This document shows, piece by piece, positions 10,023 to 18,889 of a DNA stretch of 23,393 nucleotides. Source of the stretch: Lingula anatina (taxonomy: Eukaryota > Brachiopoda > Lingulata > Lingulida > Lingulidae); assembly GCF_001039355.2 (NCBI RefSeq), contig NW_019775405.1, forward strand, positions 5,338-28,730, read 5' to 3'. The position numbers were made by a program, and so were the translations under genes. Position 1 is the first letter of the stretch, and each line of letters begins with the position of its first letter. The notes below the pieces were generated by a model, which saw only the letters and a list, made by a program, of their open reading frames with translations, was not told the origin of the DNA and did not search any database.

Positions 10023-10726
10023 CTTAAAATAGTAAAATGTTAATAATTTTGTCAAATCTAGACCAATATTTCTGATATTTATACAAATGATGCTTAACAA
10101 CAATAAAAATCTGTGATAAGCTGATCAGTAGTCTGTTTCTAATGAAAAATGTTTTTTAAGACAATATATTTTGGAAAACTGAAAATTACATTGAAAAGAC
10201 TGGCAAATCACAGCCCTAAAAATAGTTAAACGTTAATAATTTTGTCAAATCTTGTCCAATATTTCTAATATTTGTACAAATGATGCTTAACAACAATAAA
10301 AATATGTGATAAGCTGATCAGTTGACTGTATCTAATAAAAAGTGTTTTTAGGACAATATATTTGGGAAAACTGAAAACTGAATTGAAAAAACTGGCAAAT
10401 CGCAGCCCTTAAAATACTAAAACATTAATAATTTTGTCAAATCTAGTAGAATATTTCTGATATTTGTAACAATGATGCTTAACAATAATAAAAATCTGTG
10501 ATAAGCTGATCAGTTGACTATGTTTAATGAAAATTGCTTTTGGGGACAATATATTGGGGAAAACTGAAAATTACATTGAAAAGACTGGCAAATTCAATAA
10601 CTTAAAATAGTTAAACATTAATAATTTTGTCAAATCTTGTCCAATATTTCTGAAATTTTAACAAATGATGCTTAACATCAATAAAAATCTGTGATAAGCT
10701 GATCAGTTGACTATGTTTAATGAATA

Positions 10727-10980
10727 ATGACTTCTTACTACCAATGCCAGATGCAGATTACTCCTTACAATGGGTTTCTGGAAGGGGTTGCTGTTACCAC
10801 AATATTTGACAATGCCCTAAATCTTGCCAAATATCATGTATTGTACACATGGATAAGACATAGTGCTGCTCTTGGTTCTGTCTTTCACTGCCTGCTTGTT
10901 CATAGTAAGGGTACTCTGAAACAAGAACAATATAACTGAAAGAACTGAAAATTACATTGAAAAGATTGGCAAATTCAGTG
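10727..10980 (+). repeat. B module copy 4, 5'-truncated
   Basis: The core at 10699 is followed by gactatgtttaatgaataat and then abruptly by the middle of the B module (acttcttactaccaatgcc). The remaining frame ends LKQEQYN like the others. The junction marks a deletion or recombination between A and B units. Confidence 0.8.
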
Positions 10981-11140
10981 ACATAAAATAGTAAAATGTT
11001 AATAATTTTGTCAAATCTAGTACAATATTTCTGATATTTGTAGTTAACAAATTTGATAAATCTTGTCCAATGTTTTTGAAATTGGTACAAATGATGCTTA
11101 GCAATGATAAAAATATGTGATAAGCTGATCAGTTGTATGT

Positions 11141-11340
11141 GTCTTTTTTTTAAGTGTCATGTTTATTGGAAATAATCAGAAGAATTAACAAATACAATTA
11201 TTTCAATATTTTATATTACGTTTGTGTAGGAGGTTGCATATTACCTATAACTGTCATCTGGAAAACAATATATACCCATACAAGATTTCTCCTTACTACA
11301 AATGCCAGATGCAGATTACTCCTTACAATGAGTTTCTGGG
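11141..11340 (+). repeat. B module copy 5, 3'-truncated
   Basis: It begins with the usual B left edge (tttttttaagtgtcatgttt), has a shortened leader, and stops at aatgagtttctgg, where it meets the reverse transcriptase remnant. This ends the satellite. Confidence 0.8.
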
Positions 11341-11349
11341 TTAAATGGA

Positions 11350-11496
11350 AAACGAGGAAAAGGAAGACCTAAAACAGCATGGATGGACAACATTAAAGAT
11401 TGAACCAATCAAAAATATAGATAAAGCATACCAATGACACAAGATCGAGAGGCATGGTGATCCATGACAGCCAACCTGCTGAGAGTAGATGGCACC
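11350..11496 (+). pseudogene. Remnant of a non-LTR retrotransposon reverse transcriptase C-terminus
   Basis: One continuous frame reads KRGKGRPKTAWMDNIKD, three in-frame stops (11401, 11422, 11458), then TQDREAW and SMTANLLRVDGT. The GRP-(K/R)-T-x-W-x-DNIK motif followed by QDRxxW is typical of the C-terminal end of animal LINE reverse transcriptases of the kind often labelled craniofacial development protein 2-like. The stops at 11401 and 11458 fall where a Trp is expected (TGG to TGA), consistent with old point decay. Only this tail is present. Confidence 0.75.
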
Positions 11497-12131
11497 CAAT
11501 ATTGATTATTGTACCACAATTGATAAATTAACCTATTTTGCATATCATTATGTTTTGCTTTTTGTCTGTACATCTGACTGCTTTGCTGCCTTCTTTGAAA
11601 ATGTTCATATATTTTTAATTTCCTTGAATTATGCAATCTTGAGAGTCATTTTCCACCTCTGTGTCAGACAGGCAATCTGTATAACAAAATTAATAATTTG
11701 AATATATGTAGATTTAAATATGATTTCATAATTGTACTTTTTTTGTAGTCCATAAGTTTTCATTTATGATAGATCCACATATTTGATTTACCTGTTGACT
11801 CTTTCCTGTTCACTTTGATGGACTTGGCCATCCTTCTGGCTGGAAGATGATAAAATATACATCTTTAAAACAATCTACTTAATTTTTAGTATCTTAAAAC
11901 TGTTTTTTTTTCAGTTTCTTTGACAAAGCAATAAAATGCCCAAGGGATTTACATAAAAATTCTTACATCAGTAGCAGCAAAAAAAAAATCCACCAAAATA
12001 TCAGGTATAACATTGTAAAAGATAAAAAAACTTGCTGAAAGGCTGTTAAAATCCAGAAAAACAATGTGATCTGTGTAGAAACATTTAATATATGCAATGC
12101 GTGCTCTTATACAACCATATTGAAAATTATA
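11497..12131. other. No gene; possible 3' remnant then AT-rich spacer
   Basis: The first part may be the 3' UTR of the LINE remnant. The rest is AT-rich with poly-T and poly-A runs (11902, 11982) and no convincing exon. Confidence 0.5.
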
Positions 12132-12442
12132 CTGGAGTCATTGTGTTCCATTGAGGCATATAGTACCTGTGCCCTCCAGTGCAGTGTAGTAGTCTGAAGT
12201 CATTGTGTTCCATTGTGGCAGTATAGTCCTGTCCCTCCTAGTACAGTGTAGTAGTCTGGAGTCATTGTGTTCCATTGTGGCAGTATAGTCCTGTCCCTCC
12301 TAGTACAGTGTAGTAGTATGAAGTCACTGTGTTACACTGCAGCAGTATAGTCCTGGGCCTCCTAGTACAGTGTAGTAGTCTGAAGTCATTGTGTTCCATT
12401 GTGGCAGTATAGTCCTGTGCCTCCTAGTACAGTGTAGTAGTC
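12132..12442. repeat. 62-bp tandem repeat, five copies, running into the gap
   Basis: The unit contains gtcattgtgttccattgtgg, cagtatagtcctg and tcctagtacagtgtagtag. Matching points fall at 12191, 12253, 12315, 12377 and 12439, exactly 62 bp apart. The first copy is the most diverged. The array stops only because the run of N begins, so its true length is unknown. Minus-strand translation through it is not part of the pol protein. Confidence 0.95.
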
Positions 12443-12537
12443 NNNNNNNNNNNNNNNNNNNNNNNNNNNNNNNNNNNNNNNNNNNNNNNNNNNNNNNNNN
12501 NNNNNNNNNNNNNNNNNNNNNNNNNNNNNNNNNNNNN
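12443..12537. other. Assembly gap (95 N)
   Basis: Ninety-five N separate the 62 bp array from the RNase H part of the Ty3/Gypsy element. The rest of pol and the other LTR are missing here. They may lie in the gap if its size is misjudged. Confidence 0.99.
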
Positions 12538-12539
12538 TC

Positions 12540-14819
12540 TGACATTGCTCTGGATGCATATGCCACTGGTTTCCCATTCTGTAGACATGCAGCTCCTAAG
12601 CCTGCTTGTGAAGCATCACAGGTCAGCGTGACTTCCTTGGAAACATCATAGTATGCTAAACAGGAATCCTGACTTATCTCCTGCTTGATTGCTTCTAAGG
12701 CTGTGTCATGTGCATGGTTCCAAACAAATGAGTTATCTTTGCGTAGAAGTTCATTAAGTGGTGCGCACTTCTCACTAAGCTGTGGAATGAACTTGGACAG
12801 GTACTTGGTCATACCTAGAAAACGTAACAACTCTGTCTTGTCTCTGGGTTTGGGCATCTCCTGGATTGCTCTGACCTTCTCTGGGTCTGGTTTGAGACCA
12901 TCAGCTGTGAATGTGTGTCCCACATAGTTCACACTGGTCATCTTGTATCTGCACTTGGATGCGTTGAGTTTTATGTTGATTTCTTTCAACTTCTGAAGAA
13001 CTGCTCTCAAATTCTTGTCGTGTTCCTCTTCTGTTGCGCCTGACACTAGGATGTCATCCATTATTATTTTACATGGCAGCCCGTTCATCAAGTTTTCTAT
13101 GGCTTGCTGGTATACTTCTGATGCTGAGCTGATTCCCATTGGCAGTCGTAGGTATCTGTAGCGACCGAATGGTGTACCAAATGTGGTCAGGTAAGAAGAT
13201 TCTTCTTCTAATGGAATGCAGTAAAAGGCTTGCTTGGCATCTAAAACAGTGAAGTAATGCGCATTGGGCATATCACTTATGATTTCATCCACGGTTCTCA
13301 TGGGGTACCTGGGACGCTTGATTGCCTTGTTAAGGTCACCTGGATCAATGCATATCCTTATTGTGTCCGTGTTTTTCTTCGTGGTTACCACCATTGCTGA
13401 AACCCAATCTGTAGGTTTGGTCACCTTGGCTATGATTCCTTGGCTTTCCATTCTTCTTAGTTCCTGCTTGACCTTGTCTTTAACAGCAACAGGTAGCTTG
13501 CGTACTGGCCTGACTACTGGTGTCACTTGGGAGTCAACTGTAATCTTGTACTTCACAGGTAGTTGTCCCAACCTTTGGTCAAAAATATCTGGGAATTCTG
13601 CAAACATGTCTGGTGTGGTGTTCACGCTGTACACACTTTCTCCCAGTTGTAACAGCTTCAGCTTCATACAGTCTGGTAGTCCTAATAATGTCTGGACATT
13701 GGCATCAATGACATTGAATTTAATGTCATGTGTTTCACCTCTGTGTTCACAGGGTAAAATGGCACTTCCCACTGGAGTTATGGCATCTCCAGTAAAGCCA
13801 ATAAGTTTCACTTTGTCTGCTGTGTTGATGCTTTCTCTGTCTCGACGCATATCAAACGTTGCTAGGCTCATTACATTGCATTTAGCTCCTGTGTCAACTT
13901 TGACTTCTGTGCTCACATCATGGACTAGAAACTTTACATGTAAATCTTTCTTTGCTGCGTGTGGGCTATGCACTGAGTCAATTTTAAGTAAATCTGCTTC
14001 AGTGTCACTGCAAGAGTCAGTGTTAACTTCTCTAATGACCTTGTGAGAACGGGGTGATTTACTTTTCTGTGACTGGCTTCTACATGCAACTTGGAAATGA
14101 TTGAGCTTACCGCACTTGTGGCAACTTTTACCATAAGCTGGGCACTTTCCTTTGGCGTGACTACTGCTGCAGTTTCTGCATTTGGCCGTCTCACTTGCTT
14201 GTGATCTGCCATGGCTAAAAATCTGTCGTGGCTTCTGTGCCTTCTTTTTGTTGACTAGATGCACTGTCACTGGATTCTGCTGTTGCATTTGCTTGGCGTC
14301 GACCTCGGAGCACTCGTGAATTTGACAAATGTGCACCGCTTTTGTAAGTGTGAGGTTATTCTCTCTCAACAACACCTTTCTGGTATTCTCATGTTTTATA
14401 CCGATGACTATTCTGTCTCGTAACATGTCTTCCTCAAGGTTACCATAGTTGCAGCTTTTGATTTTGTGTTTCAGGTCAGCTAAAAATGACTGAAATCGCT
14501 CGCCATCTTGTTGCGCGCGTAAATTAAATCTGTATCGTTCAAGTATAACGTTGGTTCTGGGATTACAAATCTCACTGAACTTGGCCTTTAAAATGTCTGG
14601 ATCTTCTTTGTCTTCATCATCATTGAATGTAAATGATTCAAATTTTTCGATAGCATCGCTATCGGCGAGATTTAATAGCATGTACGCTTTTTGCTTTGGC
14701 GTTTTCTCGCTATAGCAAGCTCCAACATATATATCGTACTCACGCACGAACGTTTTCCAGTTCTGTTCTACGTTTCCTTCGAATGACAAAGGAGTAGGTT
14801 TTCTGAGTCCTTCCGCCAT
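12540..14819 (-). CDS. Gag-protease-reverse transcriptase polyprotein, 3' incomplete (760 codons)
   Basis: Starts at ATG 14819-14817, 51 bp after the primer-binding site. Domains: capsid-like Gag about residues 1-200; two zinc knuckles, C214-x2-C-x3-H-x4-C226 and C233-x2-C-x4-H-x4-C246; retropepsin with DTGA at 309-312; reverse transcriptase about 440-620 with the catalytic Asp in VLDAKQAF (D527) and the IMDD box (586-589, variant of YxDD); a connection region; and the first RNase H motif TCDAS (D735). Gag and Pol share one frame with no stop or shift, unlike elements that use a frameshift. No internal stop is seen, so this part could be functional, but RNase H is cut off and integrase is missing. 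Apparent codons past 12540 belong to N and the 62 bp array. A 260-codon plus-strand frame at 13264-14046 is a shadow. Confidence 0.92.
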
Positions 14820-14870
14820 AATTTAAAATACTTTTTCAGTCAGCGGGTTTCCTACAAACAGGTAAATAAT

Positions 14871-14886
14871 CCCGATTCTGACACCA
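14871..14886 (-). promoter_or_regulatory. Primer-binding site, tRNA-Leu-like
   Basis: On the minus strand tggtgtcagaatcggg directly follows the LTR end. It begins TGG, as needed to pair with the CCA end of a tRNA. Its complement ends ttctgacacca, resembling the 3' end of animal tRNA-Leu as I recall it, with mismatches toward the inner part. Confidence 0.65.
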
Positions 14887-15201
14887 TGTTTACGAGTGCT
14901 ATCAACTCAAGACTCCATGTGCTTGCCAAACTAACTTTATTCCAGATATCACTACGCCGAGTGATTAGGTTGTAGTGAGCGCTAGGGTTATAGGTATATG
15001 TATATACGCATAACAAAGTAGTTCTATTTACAGGACCAGGCACTGTGACATATATATTGCGATATTTAGTAGAAAGATTCAAGGTCGAGAGCTTCAACGA
15101 AGCGTCAATCTGATTGGTTTAAAGTTAAGGAAACAATACAGGAACCGTCCAATGAAATTCTTTTGTACAATAATTATTCCTGTTTATTGTTTTAGTAAAC
15201 A
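14887..15201 (-). mobile_element. Candidate 315-bp LTR of the Ty3/Gypsy element
   Basis: The end next to the primer-binding site reads cgtaaaca on the minus strand. The matching start tgttta is found at 15201-15196, giving TGTTTA...TAAACA inverted ends. A poly(A) signal (minus AATAAA, 14941-14936) sits about 50 bp before the LTR end, as expected for R/U5. Only one LTR is visible, so the outer edge is inferred from the inverted ends alone. The 5 bp after it (aaaga, 15202-15206) would be the target duplication. Confidence 0.55.
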
Positions 15202-15210
15202 AAAGAGACA

Positions 15211-16352
15211 ATGTCTACACAGTCGCTGGTGAGTTTTATTTTTTATTCAATACTGAAATTCTGCAGCAAGTTCAATGTAAACCCACACGGCGCCTTTTCA
15301 TCCGTCGTTCATGATTTTTTATGTGATTAATTAATATTCTTAAAAATTTCTTGTCACATGACGATTTGCTGATCATTCTGGTAATGGTACAAATGTAGTT
15401 TACATCACAAACTACCAAATAAAGATACAGAATTCTATGTATCCCGTTAACATGATTTCTTTAATTTATTGTACATATTGCAGATGATAGCTGATATGGA
15501 AAATGAAATAAATAAAGAAGAACAGTGTGCTCGTAAGTTGTGTGCGTGTTTGTATAATCAGACTGTATGTATTTTATAATACAACGGGCCTAAAACTACT
15601 CTTGCATTTTTTGTTGTTATATAAATAAAAAAAAAAAGATTTAATTTGTTCATAATGAGAAAGTAAGATATCCTATTCTTTATTTACATTAATTAAGTGA
15701 CCAGTTTGAATGTCTGTAATGTAAATATCAAAAACGATATATTGATAGTATTTCTTTCTATTTTACTTTTTACTTTGAACAGCCAAGGCCACTGTAAGAG
15801 TTTTCTTAACCAACAACTATTTAAAGGCCAATTAAAGTGGTGGGCAGGGGAACTGCCCTCGGGGGATGGGACCCCCAGAAAGGTGTGAACCTGTCAAGGT
15901 TCACTGATATGGGGGTCCCATCCCTCAGGGCAGAGTTTCTCCTGCCCAAGGGCTCAAATGTGGAATGGAAATTCATTAAGCCACAAAATGTAAGTACATG
16001 GACCTAATTAGGTCCATGGTAAGTATATATGAAACTTTTTTTTTTTTACAAAAATAATGATCTCGGGTAAAAATTTTTTTTGAAATTGAAAAATAAAATT
16101 TAAAGTCTGATACGTTTAAGTATTTATTAAAACCTTCATTCATTTCTTCTAGTGTATTTATCAGTTGGTTGTATATATTTGTAAACATTTTATTTTACAT
16201 TTTAGACATTAACATATCTTTAAGTTATTTATTTGTTTGTTTTTTCATTCTTTCATGCATTCTTTAGATTTATTCAGCCTTACCACCCTGGGTCTGGCTG
16301 GATATGGGAGCCTGAACCCTTTAGGAACAGGTGCCTCCAGGTGACCACTTAG
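15211..16352 (+). CDS. Stand-alone CBM20 starch/glycogen-binding domain protein, four exons, frame broken in exon 3
   Basis: Exons: 15211-15228 (ATG, then CTG|GTGAGT); 15484-15532 (attgcag| to CTC|GTAAGT); 15783-15989 (tttgaacag| to AAT|GTAAGT); 16278-16352 (ttattcag| to TAG). Phases 0, 1 and 0 fit at each join. The protein starts MSTQSL, then MIADMENEINKEEQCA, then the domain: KATVRVFLTNNYLKA, KVVG, LGGWDPQKGV, AEFLLPKGSNVEWKFIK, WIWEPEPFRNR. This is the CBM20 pattern (LGxW.P, LP.G..xEYKF, WE, NR), including the sugar-binding Trp residues; the family binds starch or glycogen. About 115 residues, with no catalytic domain or signal peptide, so probably cytosolic. Oddity: after YLKA (15827-15829) the frame changes by one base (extra a, near 15830). 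Read literally, the chain ends at TAA 15833-15835. Exon 3 also holds a large inverted repeat. It could be a pseudogene or an assembly error. I cannot name an orthologue. Confidence 0.75.
15841..15948. repeat. 108-bp hairpin inside CBM20 exon 3
   Basis: The left arm 15841-15877 (tgggcagggg ... atgggaccccca) is mirrored by the right arm 15910-15948 (tgggggtcccatccctcagg ... cctgccca) with few differences. The 32 bp between contains a second stem, gtgaacc (15885-15891) with ggttcac (15898-15904). The left arm codes LGGWDP and the right arm codes GVPSLRAEFLLP. A CBM20 domain usually has a Trp shortly before the AE of the right arm; here the codons read PSL. Confidence 0.9.
15997..16018. repeat. 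22-bp perfect palindrome just inside intron 3
   Basis: The sequence is catggacctaa followed by its exact reverse complement ttaggtccatg. It starts 7 bp after the exon 3 donor site. Confidence 0.95.
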
Positions 16353-16396
16353 GACAGCATGGAAGTGACCTGTACTTGGGGAGAACTGGGCATGGA

Positions 16397-16402
16397 AATA
16401 AA
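16397..16402 (+). promoter_or_regulatory. AATAAA poly(A) signal for the CBM20 gene (short form)
   Basis: It lies 45 bp after the TAG at 16350-16352, which suits a very short 3' UTR. A second aataaa follows near 16461. Confidence 0.5.
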
Positions 16403-16559
16403 AGGTGCTTGAACTCATAATTCTCGTAACCTTTTAAATCTGTCATGTACAACATTTGGAAATAAAAGATTACTTGATCTCACTATCCTATAAAAAAACT
16501 GTAGAAAAATGATGAAATGGACGTCCTTTAATGTTAGTAAGTATTATACATTTCATCTC

Positions 16560-16670
16560 CAAAGAATCGCCGCCAATCTAGGTGGAGGAGGGTATTGAAT
16601 CTGTTCACGTCTTGCTTCAGACGGAGGGCACGAACATAAATGGCTATTATTATTATTATTATTATTATTT
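16560..16670 (+). repeat. Possible retroposon tail ending in (TAT)n
   Basis: A locally GC-rich 80 bp stretch (cgccgccaatctaggtggag, cagacggagggcacgaac) ends in a run of tat repeats at about 16644-16669. A compact GC-rich block ending in a short tandem repeat is how many SINE and LINE 3' ends look. No polymerase III boxes were confirmed. Confidence 0.3.
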
Positions 16671-17016
16671 AATAATTAATCAAATAATTCTAAACACTTC
16701 AGACATTTAAATTCTTATAAGAAATAAGGTAAAAGTCAACAGTATTTTTAAAAGAATACATTTATTATACATTTACAGAGAAGTTCTTTTTGTCTGTCTA
16801 TTTGTTTTGATGGTATCATAACTAAGTAAGCTTTCAGTTTTTTAGAGGAAAACTATGTCAAACAGCTGGTAAAACTGTACATTAAAGCAGTAAATTAATT
16901 ATATCACAGCAGCCAGGAGCTGGTGGTTGTAAAGTTACTGTCAACATTTATTTACACCTAACTGAATACACATTTTAACTGAATTATATTTTAAAATCTA
17001 ATCTTTTATTTTTCAG

Positions 17017-17061
17017 GGTTGTCAGTGCAGAACTATCATTACCTCTGTAGAAGCCAGTTAA
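17017..17061 (+). CDS. Alternative last exon of the CBM20 gene
   Basis: A strong acceptor (cttttatttttcag, ending 17016) is followed by 14 codons, GCQCRTIITSVEAS, then TAA. If exon 4 is cut at CTCCAG|GTGACC (16340/16341) the join is in phase 0 and replaces the ending VTT with this one, giving about 126 residues. AATAAA follows at 17093-17098. Both 3' ends are plausible. Confidence 0.45.
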   Translation, partial: GCQCRTIITSVEAS

Positions 17062-17092
17062 AAACTGCAAAATGCCATTCTCTAAATTTTAC

Positions 17093-17098
17093 AATAAA
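17093..17098 (+). promoter_or_regulatory. AATAAA poly(A) signal (long form)
   Basis: It lies 32 bp after the TAA of the alternative exon, in a region ending with T-rich sequence (17121-17135). Confidence 0.5.
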
Positions 17099-17119
17099 AT
17101 ATTAATTTTTGTAATGAAA

Positions 17120-17930
17120 TGAGTTTTTTTTTTCTTAATTGAGGGTACCATTGGGGAGGGGTGATCAGGAAATATAATCATTAATGTACAAATCACAGTA
17201 AATAAAACTTTATTTGTATCTCACTGACAATGCTAGTTGAAAATCCTGAAAATGATCTGGTATAAGGCTTTGTTTCATGAAGGGCAAAGAATAAAAAGCC
17301 GCATTTTTGAGTCACACAAATTAGTCACTTCAAGGATTACACTAAATAATATGGACTTTTCATGTATCTCGTTGATATAAAACATTATTTTCATGGGTAA
17401 CAATATACCCAATGGGTCTCTTTTGATTAAAAAAAATTTGAAAAAGCATAATATAGTGATTCTTGTGTAAAGGCATTTGGAACGTCATGCAAGAAGCCAG
17501 CACTTTACTTTTATTACTATAAATGAAGCACTATAGTAATTACCTTATTCCAATACACCAACATTTGATTTCTGATTCAAGTTTATCTGAAATTTTTTAT
17601 CAAATTCTTTTTTACATTTCATTTATTAAACTTAAGAAATAAACTATACATGGTACAAACTTTTGTTCAAATACATACATAAACACTCATACTCACACAC
17701 ATGTTCCCTACAGCTCAATTACTGATAACTTAATTCACTTTCTGTTTTATATTCCAGTATGTTCATGTTTAAATACAATATATTAGATATATAGTTCAAA
17801 CTCCTAGGAATTTACTTGAAAAGTAAACTTGCTTTAGATGAAAACGGCTTTCTAGATCACTTGCAACTTTTACAGATAATGAGCCCATTTTAATTAACTT
17901 TTATACGTGTAATATTGAGAGTATTTAACG
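17120..17930. other. No recognised feature
   Basis: AT-rich spacer with no convincing exon, repeat or RNA gene. Confidence 0.6.
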
Positions 17931-17934
17931 TTTA

Positions 17935-18355
17935 ATGCATCTGGTGGCTACAGTGGAGGAACGAGGAAAACACTCCAACGTTATTAGCACCACCGGTCAA
18001 ATAATTGAGAGAGATATCTCCCAACTGGATGATATCTTGAAAAACAGAATGGAGAAAACAAAATGAATTGTGGGGATCCAACAGGAGCAGATCCAGAGAT
18101 ATTTTCTGACAGTATTCCAAAGTATCTTTGTTGATCCATCCTCCACTTTTGATGGTCTTCCAACAGAAAAAAATTGATACCAGTCAATGTAAACTTTAAA
18201 ATCTGACCGTTATCTGAAAGATACGGCCTCAATCCATAATGAAAATCCCAATATTTGAAAAATGTTGACAGTGCATAAAATAATATTACATATTGTTTAA
18301 AGACATCAAAACCTATGCAACTGCTTATGTGGAAATACAGAAAATCTGAAGAGCT
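17935..18355. other. Open region of uncertain coding strand
   Basis: On the minus strand a frame is open for about 124 codons (18355 to stop at 17984) with no ATG at its start. It includes LRPYLSDNGQILKFTLTG and EDHQKWRMDQQRYFGIL. On the plus strand an ATG frame of 43 codons (17935-18066, including STTGQIIERDISQLDD) is followed by a second open stretch in another frame (GDPTGADPEIF). No clear splice sites support either. No family recognised. Confidence 0.3.
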
Positions 18356-18359
18356 TCAG

Positions 18360-18885
18360 ATGGATGGGAGTTGAAAATGCCAGTGTTTAGAAAAAAATTA
18401 AAAAGAAAACACAACAACAACAAAAAAAAAATTCCAATAAAGCTGCTATTCAAACTTTTAATCTTGCTGTATTAACATGATATGAATAATCCCAATGTGT
18501 TTGAGGATAATAAGGCACTGTTATTCATCTATAGCATTAATGTTGGCATTACACAAATTTTTTTCTTTTGCAAACTTATTTGCAATATTAAACAACATTT
18601 ACCTGCATAATTATCACCAATTCCTAATTATGTGACACAGTTAAGAGAGCTTAACCTATAGGACTTGAATGGGAAATCTTAACGTGTGCTTTATGTAATC
18701 TTATTTAATGGGCACTTGAAAATCAATTAGGCAAGTAATTTTATAGCTCTGAATTTAGCTAGTGATTATCCCAAGGGACAATTACCACCATTCATAAACA
18801 GTAGCCCCATATAGCACTCTATAGAGCTGCATTGCTTCCAAAACAGAAAACAATCACACTGATTTCCAACACAAGCTACACTTCA
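18360..18885. other. No recognised feature
   Basis: AT-rich sequence with a caacaacaac/poly-A stretch at about 18404-18433; otherwise nothing recognised. Confidence 0.6.
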
Positions 18886-18889
18886 GTCC

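Larger units (their letters stand above)
6770..11340 (+). repeat. Composite satellite: ~195-bp monomers with interspersed long modules
   Basis: A conserved core (atgcttaacaacaataaaaa, then gataagctgatcag) recurs 16 times, at 6851, 7047, 7245, 7442, 7635, 7827, 8390, 8585, 9169, 9362, 9554, 10120, 10313, 10505, 10699 and 11124. Spacing is 192-198 bp except where a longer module is present (563, 584, 566 and 425 bp). The core includes the palindrome ctgatcag. The array reads as monomers A with module B: A x6, B, A x2, B, A x3, B, A x4, truncated B, A, truncated B. Copies diverge by point changes and small indels, so it is not a fresh amplification. No transposase or terminal repeats were seen. 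Confidence 0.93.
12538..15201 (-). mobile_element. Ty3/Gypsy LTR retrotransposon, truncated at the gap
   Basis: In element order on the minus strand: candidate LTR (15201-14887), primer-binding site (14886-14871), 51 bp leader, gag-pro-pol in one frame (14819-12540), then the gap. RNase H beyond its first motif, integrase and the second LTR are absent. The intact long frame suggests fairly recent insertion. Confidence 0.85.

Noticed and set aside
11792-11831. Possible minus-strand first exon, ATG then MAKSIKVNRKEST and a GTAAAT donor
   Set aside because: Only 13 codons, all three frames are open, no partner exon was found, and the block may be repetitive.
12324-12442. Extension of the pol frame past the gap
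   Set aside because: The sequence is the 62 bp tandem repeat read backwards; the N run only makes the frame seem continuous.
13264-14046. 260-codon plus-strand frame
   Set aside because: It is antisense to the Gag-Pol frame, which has clear protease and reverse transcriptase motifs, and has no recognisable domain itself.
15785-15835. Resemblance of KATVRVFLTNN to the Raf Ras-binding domain start
   Set aside because: The following exons clearly continue as CBM20 (GGWDP, EWKF, WE, NR), which explains the strand better.
16495-16533. Possible first coding exon MMKWTSFNV before GTAAGT
   Set aside because: Too short, and no downstream exon in phase was recognised.
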